Below, in pieces: positions 20,155 through 28,812 of a stretch of 64,000 bases of DNA. The notes below the pieces were generated by a model. That model saw nothing but the letters and a program-made list of their open reading frames with translations. It did no database searches and was not told the DNA's origin. The number at the start of each line of letters is the position of its first letter. The first letter of the stretch is position 1. Position numbers and translations under genes: made by a program. The DNA comes from Mucilaginibacter gossypiicola (GTDB lineage: Bacteria; Bacteroidota; Bacteroidia; Sphingobacteriales; Sphingobacteriaceae): the NCBI RefSeq assembly GCF_900110105.1, contig NZ_FOCL01000004.1, forward strand, positions 838,495 to 902,494, written 5' to 3'.

Positions 20155-21330
20155 TTACTGCTTTCGTTGCACCTTTTCCCAAACAGCACTTTGCTTCGTG
20201 CTGAAATAACGAATGATACCGGCCAATACTGCATAGTTCATAACACAAAAATAATAAGGGATAAAAAGAACTTTGATACGCAGCTGCCGCTTTTCCATTA
20301 CCAGGCCAAGCAATGCCAGCAAGTAAAACAATACCTGTGCCAATAATAACGCTTGCATAGCTGTTTCGCCCGGTTTAAGGGCGAGGATGATGTTGAGGAC
20401 AAATGAAAGTATAAGGAGGAAGGGGGTAATTGTCCACCTTAAAACCCGGTGACTGATATATTGGAATGACAAAACCGGGTAGGGGAATGGGTTAAATAAT
20501 TTTTTAAGCCTTAAAATGGACTGGATGCCGCCGGCGGCTATCCTTACTTTCCGTTTTAACTCTTCCGAAACATTTTCGGATGCTGTTTCGGTAGCATATG
20601 CGTCTGGTTCATAAATAATGCGGTATCCTTTGGCGGCTATCAGCATCGAAATCATAAAATCATCAAGTACTGTGTCGGGTTCAACAGGTTGATATAACGA
20701 ACGTCGTACACTAAACAATTCGCCGGCCGCACCAACAACCGAGTATAGTTCAGAGTCCCATTTTTTCAGGGCCGATTCATATTTCCAGTAAAAGCCTTCA
20801 CCAGCCGCACTGGCATCGGCATTTTCATCAATATGCACGCGTTTTTCGCCAGCAATTGCGCCTGCTGTTGCATCGCTGTAATGCCTGCAAATTTTTATCA
20901 GTGCATCTTTATTCAAAAACGTATTGGCGTCGGTAAATACAACGGCGTCGGTATCAACATATTCCATGGCACGGTGCACGGCAGCTATTTTACCTGCCCG
21001 TTCGGGCCTGTGCAATAATTGTATCTGCGGGTACCTGGCAATAATATCAGGGGTTTTGTCTGATGATCCGTCGGTAACAAAAAGTAGTTTCAGTTTTCCC
21101 TCGGGATAATTAAGCTGAAGACTGTTGCTGATCTTTTGTTCAATAAAATATTCCTCATCATAAGCGGCAATTATCAAAGTACAGGACGGCAATTCATCCA
21201 GATTTTCTGAAGGAAGTGTTTTTTTGCCTTTAAATGCCCTTTTGATCCTGATGATCAGGTACAGGAAAATACCGTATCCGGCAAAAGTGTAAAAAACAAT
21301 AAAAAGGCTTATGGCTAAAATTATTTTCAT
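20155..21330 (-). CDS. Membrane family 2 glycosyltransferase
   Basis: A 391-residue GT2 enzyme with one N-terminal membrane helix (~3-22), a cytoplasmic GT-A domain (~45-280) and a cluster of C-terminal helices (~295-375). Motifs are SCTLIIAAYDEEYFI, VVFTDANTFL (DxN variant of the metal site, ~132) and PDTVLDDFMISML with the acceptor-site acid. This is the CESA/hyaluronan-synthase-like layout typical of polysaccharide polymerising or transferring GTs. The start overlaps the end of the next upstream GT gene by 4 bp (ATGA), so the two are co-translated. Sugar specificity is unknown. Confidence 0.87.
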   Translation of the reverse strand: MKIILAISLFIVFYTFAGYGIFLYLIIRIKRAFKGKKTLPSENLDELPSCTLIIAAYDEEYFIEQKISNSLQLNYPEGKLKLLFVTDGSSDKTPDIIARYPQIQLLHRPERAGKIAAVHRAMEYVDTDAVVFTDANTFLNKDALIKICRHYSDATAGAIAGEKRVHIDENADASAAGEGFYWKYESALKKWDSELYSVVGAAGELFSVRRSLYQPVEPDTVLDDFMISMLIAAKGYRIIYEPDAYATETASENVSEELKRKVRIAAGGIQSILRLKKLFNPFPYPVLSFQYISHRVLRWTITPFLLILSFVLNIILALKPGETAMQALLLAQVLFYLLALLGLVMEKRQLRIKVLFIPYYFCVMNYAVLAGIIRYFSTKQSAVWEKVQRKQ

Positions 21331-22250
21331 GCTATGGTGTTAATGGGATATCCTAAATTGCTGCTGTTTTTTGAATGCGTAAAATTCCACCATACTGCTT
21401 TAAGAAGCATTGGTATAAAATCGTATTGTTTTTCTTTAATATAATTAACCAGGTTGCGGGGCACTACAAGCAGCAGAAAATAAAAGTAAAAGAAAATCTT
21501 TTTGAACAGCGGGGCATTCCGCCGGATAAACAGGATCCTGTTCCGGTTCATAAAATATTCCTTAAGCTTACTTTTTTTGCCTACCGACACAGATTCCTTG
21601 TGGTAGATAAGGGCATCGGTACAAACCCAGGCGTTAAAACCTGCCCTGATAATATGCTCGCACCAGTCAACTTCTTCATAGTATAAAAAGAAATTTTCGC
21701 ACATCATGCCCGCCTTTTCAATGGCTTCTTTCCTGATCATCATTGCGGCCCCATGGCAATATGCAGTAGGGGCAGTGATATGGTCAAATTGCCCTTCATC
21801 TTTTTGCTTCAGCCCAATAACACTATTACGACAGGTATAATAGTTCATTGGGGTATAACCTGCATATTGGATCAGGTTTTTATCACTAAAATATTTGATT
21901 TTAGGCGATAGCATGCCTACGGCAGCATTACCGTCCATTACTTCAACCAGCTTTTCAACAAGGCCAGGAGTAAACTCGGTATCATTATTTACCATGAAAA
22001 TATAATCGCCGGTTGCAACTGTGAGCCCGAGGTTATTACCGCCTGCAAAGCCCAGGTTAATATCCGAGCGGATAAATATTATTTCAGGATATTTTATTCG
22101 CCAGGCAGGTACCGGATCCGCTTTACTTGCGTTATCGACAACAATTATTTCGATATTACTATAAGTACTTGTATTTTTAATCGATAATAACATTTCTTCG
22201 GTTACCGAAGGCTGATTGAAATTTACAGTTACAACAGAAACTTTTTTCAT
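21327..22250 (-). CDS. Family 2 glycosyltransferase (rhamnosyltransferase-like)
   Basis: A 307-residue GT2 of the WbbL/rhamnosyltransferase type. The start VSVVTVNFNQPSVTEEML is followed by NLGFAGGNNLGL and YIFMVNNDTEF (NND replaces the DxD metal site, as is common in this subgroup), and by FFLYYEEVDWCEHI. A short hydrophobic stretch near the C-terminus (~255-275) may contact the membrane. It forms a two-gene unit with the next GT (4-bp overlap) and is divergent from the partner-switching module starting at 22329. It probably adds a sugar to an exopolysaccharide repeat. Confidence 0.88.
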   Translation of the reverse strand: MKKVSVVTVNFNQPSVTEEMLLSIKNTSTYSNIEIIVVDNASKADPVPAWRIKYPEIIFIRSDINLGFAGGNNLGLTVATGDYIFMVNNDTEFTPGLVEKLVEVMDGNAAVGMLSPKIKYFSDKNLIQYAGYTPMNYYTCRNSVIGLKQKDEGQFDHITAPTAYCHGAAMMIRKEAIEKAGMMCENFFLYYEEVDWCEHIIRAGFNAWVCTDALIYHKESVSVGKKSKLKEYFMNRNRILFIRRNAPLFKKIFFYFYFLLLVVPRNLVNYIKEKQYDFIPMLLKAVWWNFTHSKNSSNLGYPINTIA

Positions 22251-22328
22251 TTAAAAAGGGTTATTATCAATATGGCTTTTTTACGGCTAATATGAGTAAA
22301 AGTTAACTAATTATATCACTATATTCCT

Positions 22329-22829
22329 TTGAAGAATAACCTACCTGATAATGATGAGGCATTGCTTAACATAAAAGCTGATGAACTTATACAGCTGCTC
22401 AAAAAGGGAAGTATTGATAAAGAACATATTAAGGCCGTACAACAAAAAATAAATAACGCAGTCGACAATAATTCGGGCTCACAAAAATTTGATGCCTTTA
22501 GCGTTTTAAACCAGGAACAAAGCCGCCTGGACATGGTAACAAACCTTGAGCTTTTACTTACCCAACACCCGGTTGATAGCCGTGAATCAAAGAAGTATCT
22601 GTTGCATGAAAAATTAAAGCGGATAGTACTGATAGGGATTTCTGTTACTATGATTGTACTTGGATTAGCCATGATCATTATGCCGGCACCGCCGTATTTT
22701 GAAATGTTTACCATTTTTTATTTTTCAAAGGATGACGGCATAACTTTAATGGATGTAATATCTGTATTAATAGTATTAACAGGTGTATATTTGTTTATAA
22801 ACGCCATACTCCGGAAAATCAATTCCTGA
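22329..22829 (+). CDS. Membrane protein of unknown function
   Basis: A 166-residue protein not assigned to a family. A TTG start at 22329 is the best choice: there is an in-frame stop just upstream and no ATG before residue 70. The first ~95 residues are soluble and helical (LLNIKADELIQLLKKGSI), followed by two hydrophobic segments, ~100-120 (IVLIGISVTMIVLGLAMII) and ~140-160. It lies 11 bp before the REC-PP2C gene on the same strand, so it may anchor or sense for the partner-switching module. This is inference from position only. Confidence 0.6.
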   Translation: MKNNLPDNDEALLNIKADELIQLLKKGSIDKEHIKAVQQKINNAVDNNSGSQKFDAFSVLNQEQSRLDMVTNLELLLTQHPVDSRESKKYLLHEKLKRIVLIGISVTMIVLGLAMIIMPAPPYFEMFTIFYFSKDDGITLMDVISVLIVLTGVYLFINAILRKINS

Positions 22830-22840
22830 AAGCACAAACC

Positions 22841-24004
22841 ATGCCGAAACGTTCGAAAATACTCCTGGTTGATGATAGTCCGCTTGTTTTGCTGGTTATT
22901 GGCCAGGCGTTGGAAAAAGAAGGCTTTGACAGCCGCAGAGCAGGTAGTGTAGAGGAGGCTATGGCATTACTTGAAAAGGAAATCCCTGATCTTATTTTAT
23001 CTGATTATCAGATGCCCGGAACCGATGGTTTTGCGTTCAGGCAAAGTTTAATAGCCATACCCGAGTATAAGAATATTCCTTTTATGTTTTTAACGTCTGT
23101 TACTGATCATGCCCATATGATAACGGGAATGAGTATGGACGCCATTGATTACATTGACAAGGATACGCCTATTACTTTTGTTATTTCAAAGATCAATAAT
23201 TTTCTGAATAGCATCCGCGAACGGCATGAGCATACCATAAGAGAGCTAAGCAGCGCGGCAATGGCCTTAAATTTGTATTCTGTTCCGCAGGAAACACCCC
23301 GCATTCGAGGTTTTGAAATCGATTTCTGGCATAAATCCTTCGAAAATTATCCTGGAGGGGATTTTATCGATGCCATAACGATTAATAACAGGTATACCTT
23401 TATCATTATGGGGGATGTTATGGGGAAAAAATGGGGCGCCTGGTTCTTTTCTTTTGGTTATTTGAGTTATATAAGGGCGGCGGTGAGGCTATGTGTTTCG
23501 GAAGGGGATGTGTCAACCAGGAGCATCATGCAAAAAATCAATTTGGTTATTTATCATGACCCGGTTGTGAGTGAAGTTTTATCGACGCTTTCACTCATTA
23601 TGATTGATTCGGAACATGAAACGTTGAGTTATACCGGTGCGGGGGATTTACCGCTTTTATATTTTAGTTATGCCGAACAAAGGATTAACAGGATCACCTC
23701 ATCAGGACTATTACTCGGGATTAGCAAAGAGGGTGGTTTTGATGAGCATTTGTTAACGATGCAACCTGGTGATCAATTATTACTGATAACCGACGGCTTA
23801 ATTGATAAAGAAACGCCGGTTGGAAAAAAGACGGATTTGGATAGTTTTATCAATGAAATTGCAAAATATCTTGGTAAATTTAATTCATTCGAAAGTCTGA
23901 AACATGATGGCTTTTTGAACCAGAAAGCGAATGAACAAATTGACGATTGCAGTTTAATATTTATTCAAAAAACAGCTAATGATATTACAAACACATTTGC
24001 TTAA
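22841..24004 (+). CDS. Response regulator with PP2C/SpoIIE phosphatase output (RsbU-like)
   Basis: A 387-residue protein. The N-terminal receiver (~5-125) has the DD pair in LLVDDSPLVLL, phospho-acceptor Asp in ILSDYQMPGTDG and Thr/Lys at FLTSV and IDKDTP. The C-terminal SpoIIE-type PP2C domain (~175-380) has NYPGGDFIDAI, IIMGDVMGKKWGA, GAGDLPLLY and LLITDGLIDK, giving the Mn/Mg-binding acidic residues. Such proteins dephosphorylate a STAS anti-anti-sigma partner when the receiver is phosphorylated. Its 3' end overlaps the STAS gene by 26 bp, which fits that substrate. The cognate kinase is not visible. Confidence 0.92.
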   Translation: MPKRSKILLVDDSPLVLLVIGQALEKEGFDSRRAGSVEEAMALLEKEIPDLILSDYQMPGTDGFAFRQSLIAIPEYKNIPFMFLTSVTDHAHMITGMSMDAIDYIDKDTPITFVISKINNFLNSIRERHEHTIRELSSAAMALNLYSVPQETPRIRGFEIDFWHKSFENYPGGDFIDAITINNRYTFIIMGDVMGKKWGAWFFSFGYLSYIRAAVRLCVSEGDVSTRSIMQKINLVIYHDPVVSEVLSTLSLIMIDSEHETLSYTGAGDLPLLYFSYAEQRINRITSSGLLLGISKEGGFDEHLLTMQPGDQLLLITDGLIDKETPVGKKTDLDSFINEIAKYLGKFNSFESLKHDGFLNQKANEQIDDCSLIFIQKTANDITNTFA

Positions 24005-24314
24005 TAACGCATTAATTGCGGATATACAGCTTAAAGAAGCAAATCTGTCAAATTCCGAGCAGTTTAAAGGCGAGCTGATCAGCCTGATCAATAACGGGAA
24101 TAAGTTTGTTGTTGTAAATTTTGAGCAGGTTACCTATGTAGACAGTTCCTTTTTGGGAGCGTTGGTATCAGCGCTTAAACTGGCCATGAACAATAGTGCC
24201 GATATTGCCGTAGTAGGGTTAAATAGCGATATCAGATCATTATTTCAATTGGTGCGGCTTGATAAGGTGTTCAGGATCTACACAAATACACAGGAGGCTT
24301 TAACCGGGGCATAA
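23979..24314 (+). CDS. STAS-domain anti-sigma factor antagonist-like protein
   Basis: A 111-residue single-domain STAS protein of the SpoIIAA/RsbV type. The region FVVVNFEQVTYVDSSFLGALVSAL contains the DSS motif whose Ser is the usual phosphorylation site, followed by IAVVGLNSDIRSLFQLVRLDKVF, the conserved C-terminal helix region. It overlaps the phosphatase gene by 26 bp and is followed 15 bp later by the HATPase gene, making a classic phosphatase / antagonist / kinase trio. Confidence 0.9.
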   Translation: MILQTHLLNNALIADIQLKEANLSNSEQFKGELISLINNGNKFVVVNFEQVTYVDSSFLGALVSALKLAMNNSADIAVVGLNSDIRSLFQLVRLDKVFRIYTNTQEALTGA

Positions 24315-24329
24315 ACGAATTTTATTACA

Positions 24330-24881
24330 GTGAAAAAATTTGTTTTTAATAACGAAACCGAAGGTATCTATCCTTTAACTGTCCAGATCATCAGCTATAT
24401 ACAGAATATTGCAAAAGATATAGTTGATGATCATGCCGGTTTCAGGATAAAAACTATCCTGATTGAGCTGCTTACCAATTCGCTCAAACACATGGGGAAT
24501 GATGTTACCCGGATTGGGGTCGACCTGAAAAATAACAAGTTATATATAAGCAAGCAAGACAAGGGGAAGCCGCTGCAAATTAATACCAGGCAAGTATCAT
24601 TAAGCTGGCCGTTAACACATAGTAAGTTTAGTCAAAATGAAATAGCCATTTATGGCGATGACTTCGGCACGTTAAAGGGCCGGGTGAAAAATAGCAACCA
24701 GCTTGAGTTTTTTACCGAAGATTTTGATGTGCGGTATGTTAACAAGGATACTATCATGGGCTTAAATGAACATTATGGCCTGATGATAATTGCACGCGCC
24801 AGCGATGCATTTAATTATAAACACAAACCTGATACCGGCGTAAACACTTTTACATCGGTAATTGAGCTTAAACAGCAGTAA
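24330..24881 (+). CDS. HATPase (anti-sigma factor/RsbW-like kinase) protein
   Basis: A 183-residue GHKL-type ATPase domain protein beginning with GTG. The N-box is ILIELLTNSLKHM (~45-57, Asn binding Mg-ATP) and a DKGKPLQI segment (~77) may be the G1-box remnant; the rest is diverged. It is probably the serine kinase/switch protein that binds the STAS partner. No sigma factor gene is adjacent, so the final target is unknown. Its stop lies only 3 bp from the stop of the convergent acyltransferase gene. Confidence 0.75.
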   Translation: MKKFVFNNETEGIYPLTVQIISYIQNIAKDIVDDHAGFRIKTILIELLTNSLKHMGNDVTRIGVDLKNNKLYISKQDKGKPLQINTRQVSLSWPLTHSKFSQNEIAIYGDDFGTLKGRVKNSNQLEFFTEDFDVRYVNKDTIMGLNEHYGLMIIARASDAFNYKHKPDTGVNTFTSVIELKQQ

Positions 24882-24884
24882 ATA

Positions 24885-26036
24885 TTACTGTGTAATTTTC
24901 TGAAAACGCTTTTTAATGGTTAGGAAAGGTTTTTCATATCCAAAATAAGATAATGAAGCCAGCCCTATGGCACATGCAATGGTAGCCGCATAAATGATGA
25001 TATTCTGCATTACCATATTCATGGTTGGTATGTATTTGTTTACAAGATAGAGAATTAAAAATAATGGATACTTATGCAGCAGGTAAATGCCGTATGAGAT
25101 TTGACCCATATAATCAAGCGTTTTGCCCTTTATAGTATAAATGCTGGTTTCGGCCTGGCTAAGGTTTACGATAAGCAGCGAAGAAATAATAGCCAGCGGA
25201 ACATCGCCGTGTGGGATATCGTGAATGAGGTACAGATAAACATAACCCACAAAAATTATTGAGAGTATAACCTGTATATAGGGCTTAAACATCAAATCAA
25301 ACAGTCCCTGTAACTTAAACTTAAATGTGGGGTGCCTGGTGTTATGAAATATAACAGCCACAATTGCCCCGATCATCATATTGTCAAATCTGGCATAGTA
25401 AAAAAACTGGCTGAAAAGTTTCCATATTTCATTGGAGTGATTGAGGTTGTTTATAGTTAGCTGCAACGACCATATCAAAACAATAAAAATCAAAAAAGCA
25501 TAAAGGATATTTTGGGTTTTCTTTATCCTGAAAAAATGGGGATGGAATATGTAAAACTGCTCCTCCGTACCGATTGACCAGATGGGGTTGAAAATTTCCG
25601 GTAGCATTTGGAGGCAAAAAGCCAGGTTGGGCATAAAAAATATCGACAGCCACAGACCTGTTGTTGCCCCCTGCGCCGGATAGATGAAAAAGCCTATAAT
25701 TACCAGCAAAAAGTACAGCGGCCATATCCTGAGCATGCGCCGGATATAAAATGCCTTGAAGTTAACGCCCGAAAAATTGCGTTTCTCTTCAAGCAATAAA
25801 TAAGTGATCAAAAAACCACTTAACGCAAAGAAAATAGTAACCCCCGTTTTACCAAAATTAAATATAGTTATATAAGGGATCCGGGCTACGTGAAAATCAA
25901 CCTTATGCAGCTCGATATGGGATATAACTACCATAAGCGCAGCAAGAGCCCTTACTCCGTTTAAGTTGGAGAAATAAACCCTTGCTTTGCCGGTTGATTT
26001 TATATCTTTTTCGGTAGTTGTCTCCATATTTAACAC
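24885..26036 (-). CDS. Acyltransferase family 3 membrane protein
   Basis: A 383-residue integral membrane acyltransferase (OafA/ExoZ type) with about ten hydrophobic segments. NLNGVRALAALMVVISH contains the catalytic RALA-x(n)-H element near residues 25-42, followed by FFALSGFLITYLLLEEKR and FYIRRMLRIWPLYFLLV, typical of the family. These proteins O-acetylate or otherwise acylate sugars of extracellular polysaccharides. It follows the A-PCP-TE gene by 70 bp on the same strand, at the distal end of the exopolysaccharide locus, so acylation of that polymer is the likely job. Confidence 0.9.
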   Translation of the reverse strand: MLNMETTTEKDIKSTGKARVYFSNLNGVRALAALMVVISHIELHKVDFHVARIPYITIFNFGKTGVTIFFALSGFLITYLLLEEKRNFSGVNFKAFYIRRMLRIWPLYFLLVIIGFFIYPAQGATTGLWLSIFFMPNLAFCLQMLPEIFNPIWSIGTEEQFYIFHPHFFRIKKTQNILYAFLIFIVLIWSLQLTINNLNHSNEIWKLFSQFFYYARFDNMMIGAIVAVIFHNTRHPTFKFKLQGLFDLMFKPYIQVILSIIFVGYVYLYLIHDIPHGDVPLAIISSLLIVNLSQAETSIYTIKGKTLDYMGQISYGIYLLHKYPLFLILYLVNKYIPTMNMVMQNIIIYAATIACAIGLASLSYFGYEKPFLTIKKRFQKITQ

Positions 26037-26106
26037 TGCCGGTTAAATTTAACGTGACTGAAAAATTTAATACGGTTTGCATTGTTTACAGGTAAATACA
26101 GTTAAC

Positions 26107-28758
26107 TTAATTTTTGGCAACCCTGTCCAAACACTTTTGCAATACTTCGGCAAATTCTTTATCATTTGGCGGAGCAAATATGGTGTTATGCTCACCCGGA
26201 ATTTCGTGTACATTTACACCCTTTAGGGCGAACGGCTTCCAACCTAAAAACTCGAAATCTTCCATGTAAAAGGTCCGCTTTTTGGCCCTGAATAAATCAA
26301 GCGTTATGTTTAACGGCTTTAATACATAGTTGCGTAATGCTTTTTCGCTTGCCTCGTCAATTTCGTTATCGTAAGCAAAAAATCCTTCGCGTTTTTGGTT
26401 GGGTTTAAACACCTTCCAGTAAAGCTTTATCATTTGGCGTTTAAGCATCAGTCCTTTGTACTCAATAGTACGTTTAGGATCTTCGGCTAATAACACAAAA
26501 CTATGGGCAAATTGCTTGGCGCGTAAGGCAGTTTTATCAACTATCTTTTTAGCCTTGCTGTCATTTATATCTGAACGGTCGGCATAAGTATCAAACATAG
26601 CCACCATTTTTACCTCTTTACCTGCTGCAATGAGTTGGTTTGCCATTTCATAAGCGATAATGCCACCTAATGAATAGCCTGCCAGTGCATAGGGGCCATC
26701 CGGATTTTTAGCAACGATTTCGGCTATGTAGTTTGCTGCAATTTCTTCCATTACATCCAGTGGCTCATCTATCCCATTCAGGCCACGTGCCTGTAAGCCG
26801 TAAACGGGTTGTTCTGCATCCATATTCATGGCAAGGGCATTAAACAACAATACGTTTAAACCGGCTCCGTGCACAATATACAATGGCATTTTACTACCAT
26901 CTGGCTTAATAGGCACAAGCGATTCCCAGCTGATAACCTCATCACCTTCAAGCCGTGCGGCCAGTTTTTCGATCGTAGCGTGCTCAAACAAGGTAGCCAG
27001 TGGCAAACGCTTGCCGGTTTCCTGTTCAATAGCAGCCATGATTTTTACGGCAACTAATGATCGGCCACCCAGTTCAAAGAAATTATCAAGGATACTGATC
27101 TGCTCGATACCCATATTCTGCTGCCATATTTTAGCCACCAGTTTTTCATTATCAGTACGTGGTGCAACAAATTCACCTTCGCGATAGATAATGTTATAAT
27201 CTGGCTTAGGCAGCGCCTTGCGGTCTATCTTGCCATTAGGAGTAATCGGGATCGCGTCCATCACCACAAAATCGTCCGGAACCATGTATTCTGGTAAAAC
27301 AGCCAACAGCCCTTTTTGCCATGCATCAAACTGGTTTTTAAGATCAATGCCTTCTTTTGGCTCGGGCGAAATTACGTAAGCTACCAGTCGGGGCATTCCC
27401 GGAGTATCTTCACGGGCTATAACAACCGCCTGCTTAATATTTTCCTGCTTTAACAGGTTTTGTTCAATCTCTTCCAGTTCTATACGGTAACCGCGTACCT
27501 TAACCTGGTGGTCAATACGGCCAAGACAAACAATTTCACCATCCTGTCTGATCTTGCCCAAGTCGCCGGTGCGGTACATACGGGCACTTTCATCGGTTGA
27601 GAATATATCTTTCACAAAACGCTCGGCAGATAACTCTGCACGGTTAAGATATCCAACTGCAACGCCATCGCCGCCTATATAAATTTCGCCAATTGAACCA
27701 TCGGTAAGGTTGTTAAGCGCTTCATCCAAAATATAGATCTGGGTATTGGCAACGGGTTTACCAATCGTGATATCTTCGTCGCTGGTGATCTGCTTAATGG
27801 TTGAGTAAATAGTGGTTTCGGTAGGGCCATACAGGTTCCAGATTTTCTCGCATTTAGGTAATAGTTGCGTAACCAGGTCTTTAGGGAAAGCTTCGCCACC
27901 GCAATATACTTTTAAGGGTAGTTTGTTGTCCCAGCCAGATACCAGCATCATGCGCCAGGTAAAAGGAGTTGCCTGCATTACCGTTACATCTTCAGCCTTA
28001 ACCAAATCAACCAGTGCGCGGCCATCTTTTGCGGTGGCCGAATCGGCTAACAAAAGTTCAGCGCCTGTTATCAACGGCAAATACAAGTCCAAACCGGCAA
28101 TATCAAATGATATGGTAGTTACAGCTAATACTTTATCAGCCGGCGTTAATCCAGGAACTGTTTGGCAGCTCACCAAAAAATTGATCAGGCTGAAATGACG
28201 GATTTGAACCCCCTTTGGCTTTCCGGTTGAACCAGATGTATATAGGATATAAGCAAGATCCTCGCCGTTAACGCCGGTTTCGGGTTCAGTTACAGGATAC
28301 GAGGGAAACTTCTCCAGTGCATCTTCAATCAAAACTTCGGTTGAGCTTGCAGCAAAATGGTTGTGGTATTTTTCGGAAGTGATCAGAATCTTAGCTGAAG
28401 AATCCTCGAGCATAAATTCGATACGATCTTTCGGATATTCAGGATCAAGCGGTACATAGGCTGCACCGGTTTTCATAATAGCCAATAGGGATATCACCAT
28501 TTCGGGCGAACGGTCAAGCGCAACACCGGCAACGTCGCCTCTTTTAAGCCCCTGATCAATCAGGTAGCCGGCCAGCTTGTTTGCAGCTTCATTGAGCGCT
28601 TTATAAGTAAAAACACGTTCGTGAAATTTCAGCGCAACCTTATCCGGGTACTGGTTTGCTGCTGCTGTAGTTAAATGGATAAGTGCCTTTTCTTTCGGAT
28701 AATCTACGGCAGTATTGTTTAACATGCTTATAACGTCGGTATTCAGAGGGGCATCCAT
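26107..28758 (-). CDS. Stand-alone NRPS-like enzyme, A-PCP-TE, no condensation domain
   Basis: An 883-residue protein with an adenylation domain (~20-520; YILYTSGSTGKPKG, NLYGPTETT, YRTGDLG, NGKIDRKAL), a PCP (~535-605; GGRSL, Ser567) and a type I thioesterase (~625-883; GYSLGG, Ser696). The acidic residue that binds the substrate amine (Asp219 in SFDIAGL) is present, and the pocket reads about D-I-L-Q-Y-G-L-I-Y-K, close to the glycine code. The first 30 residues (LNNTAVDYPKEKALI) match the C-A linker of the NRPS at 9250-13269, as if a C domain had been lost. It sits inside the exopolysaccharide operon, 54 bp after a glycosyltransferase and before an acyltransferase. It may load glycine for transfer to sugar or lipid, or release a small amide; this is inference. 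Confidence 0.93.
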   Translation of the reverse strand: MDAPLNTDVISMLNNTAVDYPKEKALIHLTTAAANQYPDKVALKFHERVFTYKALNEAANKLAGYLIDQGLKRGDVAGVALDRSPEMVISLLAIMKTGAAYVPLDPEYPKDRIEFMLEDSSAKILITSEKYHNHFAASSTEVLIEDALEKFPSYPVTEPETGVNGEDLAYILYTSGSTGKPKGVQIRHFSLINFLVSCQTVPGLTPADKVLAVTTISFDIAGLDLYLPLITGAELLLADSATAKDGRALVDLVKAEDVTVMQATPFTWRMMLVSGWDNKLPLKVYCGGEAFPKDLVTQLLPKCEKIWNLYGPTETTIYSTIKQITSDEDITIGKPVANTQIYILDEALNNLTDGSIGEIYIGGDGVAVGYLNRAELSAERFVKDIFSTDESARMYRTGDLGKIRQDGEIVCLGRIDHQVKVRGYRIELEEIEQNLLKQENIKQAVVIAREDTPGMPRLVAYVISPEPKEGIDLKNQFDAWQKGLLAVLPEYMVPDDFVVMDAIPITPNGKIDRKALPKPDYNIIYREGEFVAPRTDNEKLVAKIWQQNMGIEQISILDNFFELGGRSLVAVKIMAAIEQETGKRLPLATLFEHATIEKLAARLEGDEVISWESLVPIKPDGSKMPLYIVHGAGLNVLLFNALAMNMDAEQPVYGLQARGLNGIDEPLDVMEEIAANYIAEIVAKNPDGPYALAGYSLGGIIAYEMANQLIAAGKEVKMVAMFDTYADRSDINDSKAKKIVDKTALRAKQFAHSFVLLAEDPKRTIEYKGLMLKRQMIKLYWKVFKPNQKREGFFAYDNEIDEASEKALRNYVLKPLNITLDLFRAKKRTFYMEDFEFLGWKPFALKGVNVHEIPGEHNTIFAPPNDKEFAEVLQKCLDRVAKN

Positions 28759-28812
28759 AATTTTTATATGCTATATTATTCCTGATTCAATTAATTATCA
28801 ACCTTGTTTCCG

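Noticed and set aside
26107..28758. Atromentin/ralfuranone-type A-T-TE synthetase acting on aryl keto acids
   Set aside because: The architecture fits, but the Asp that binds the substrate alpha-amine is retained and the pocket resembles glycine, whereas keto-acid enzymes lack this Asp.
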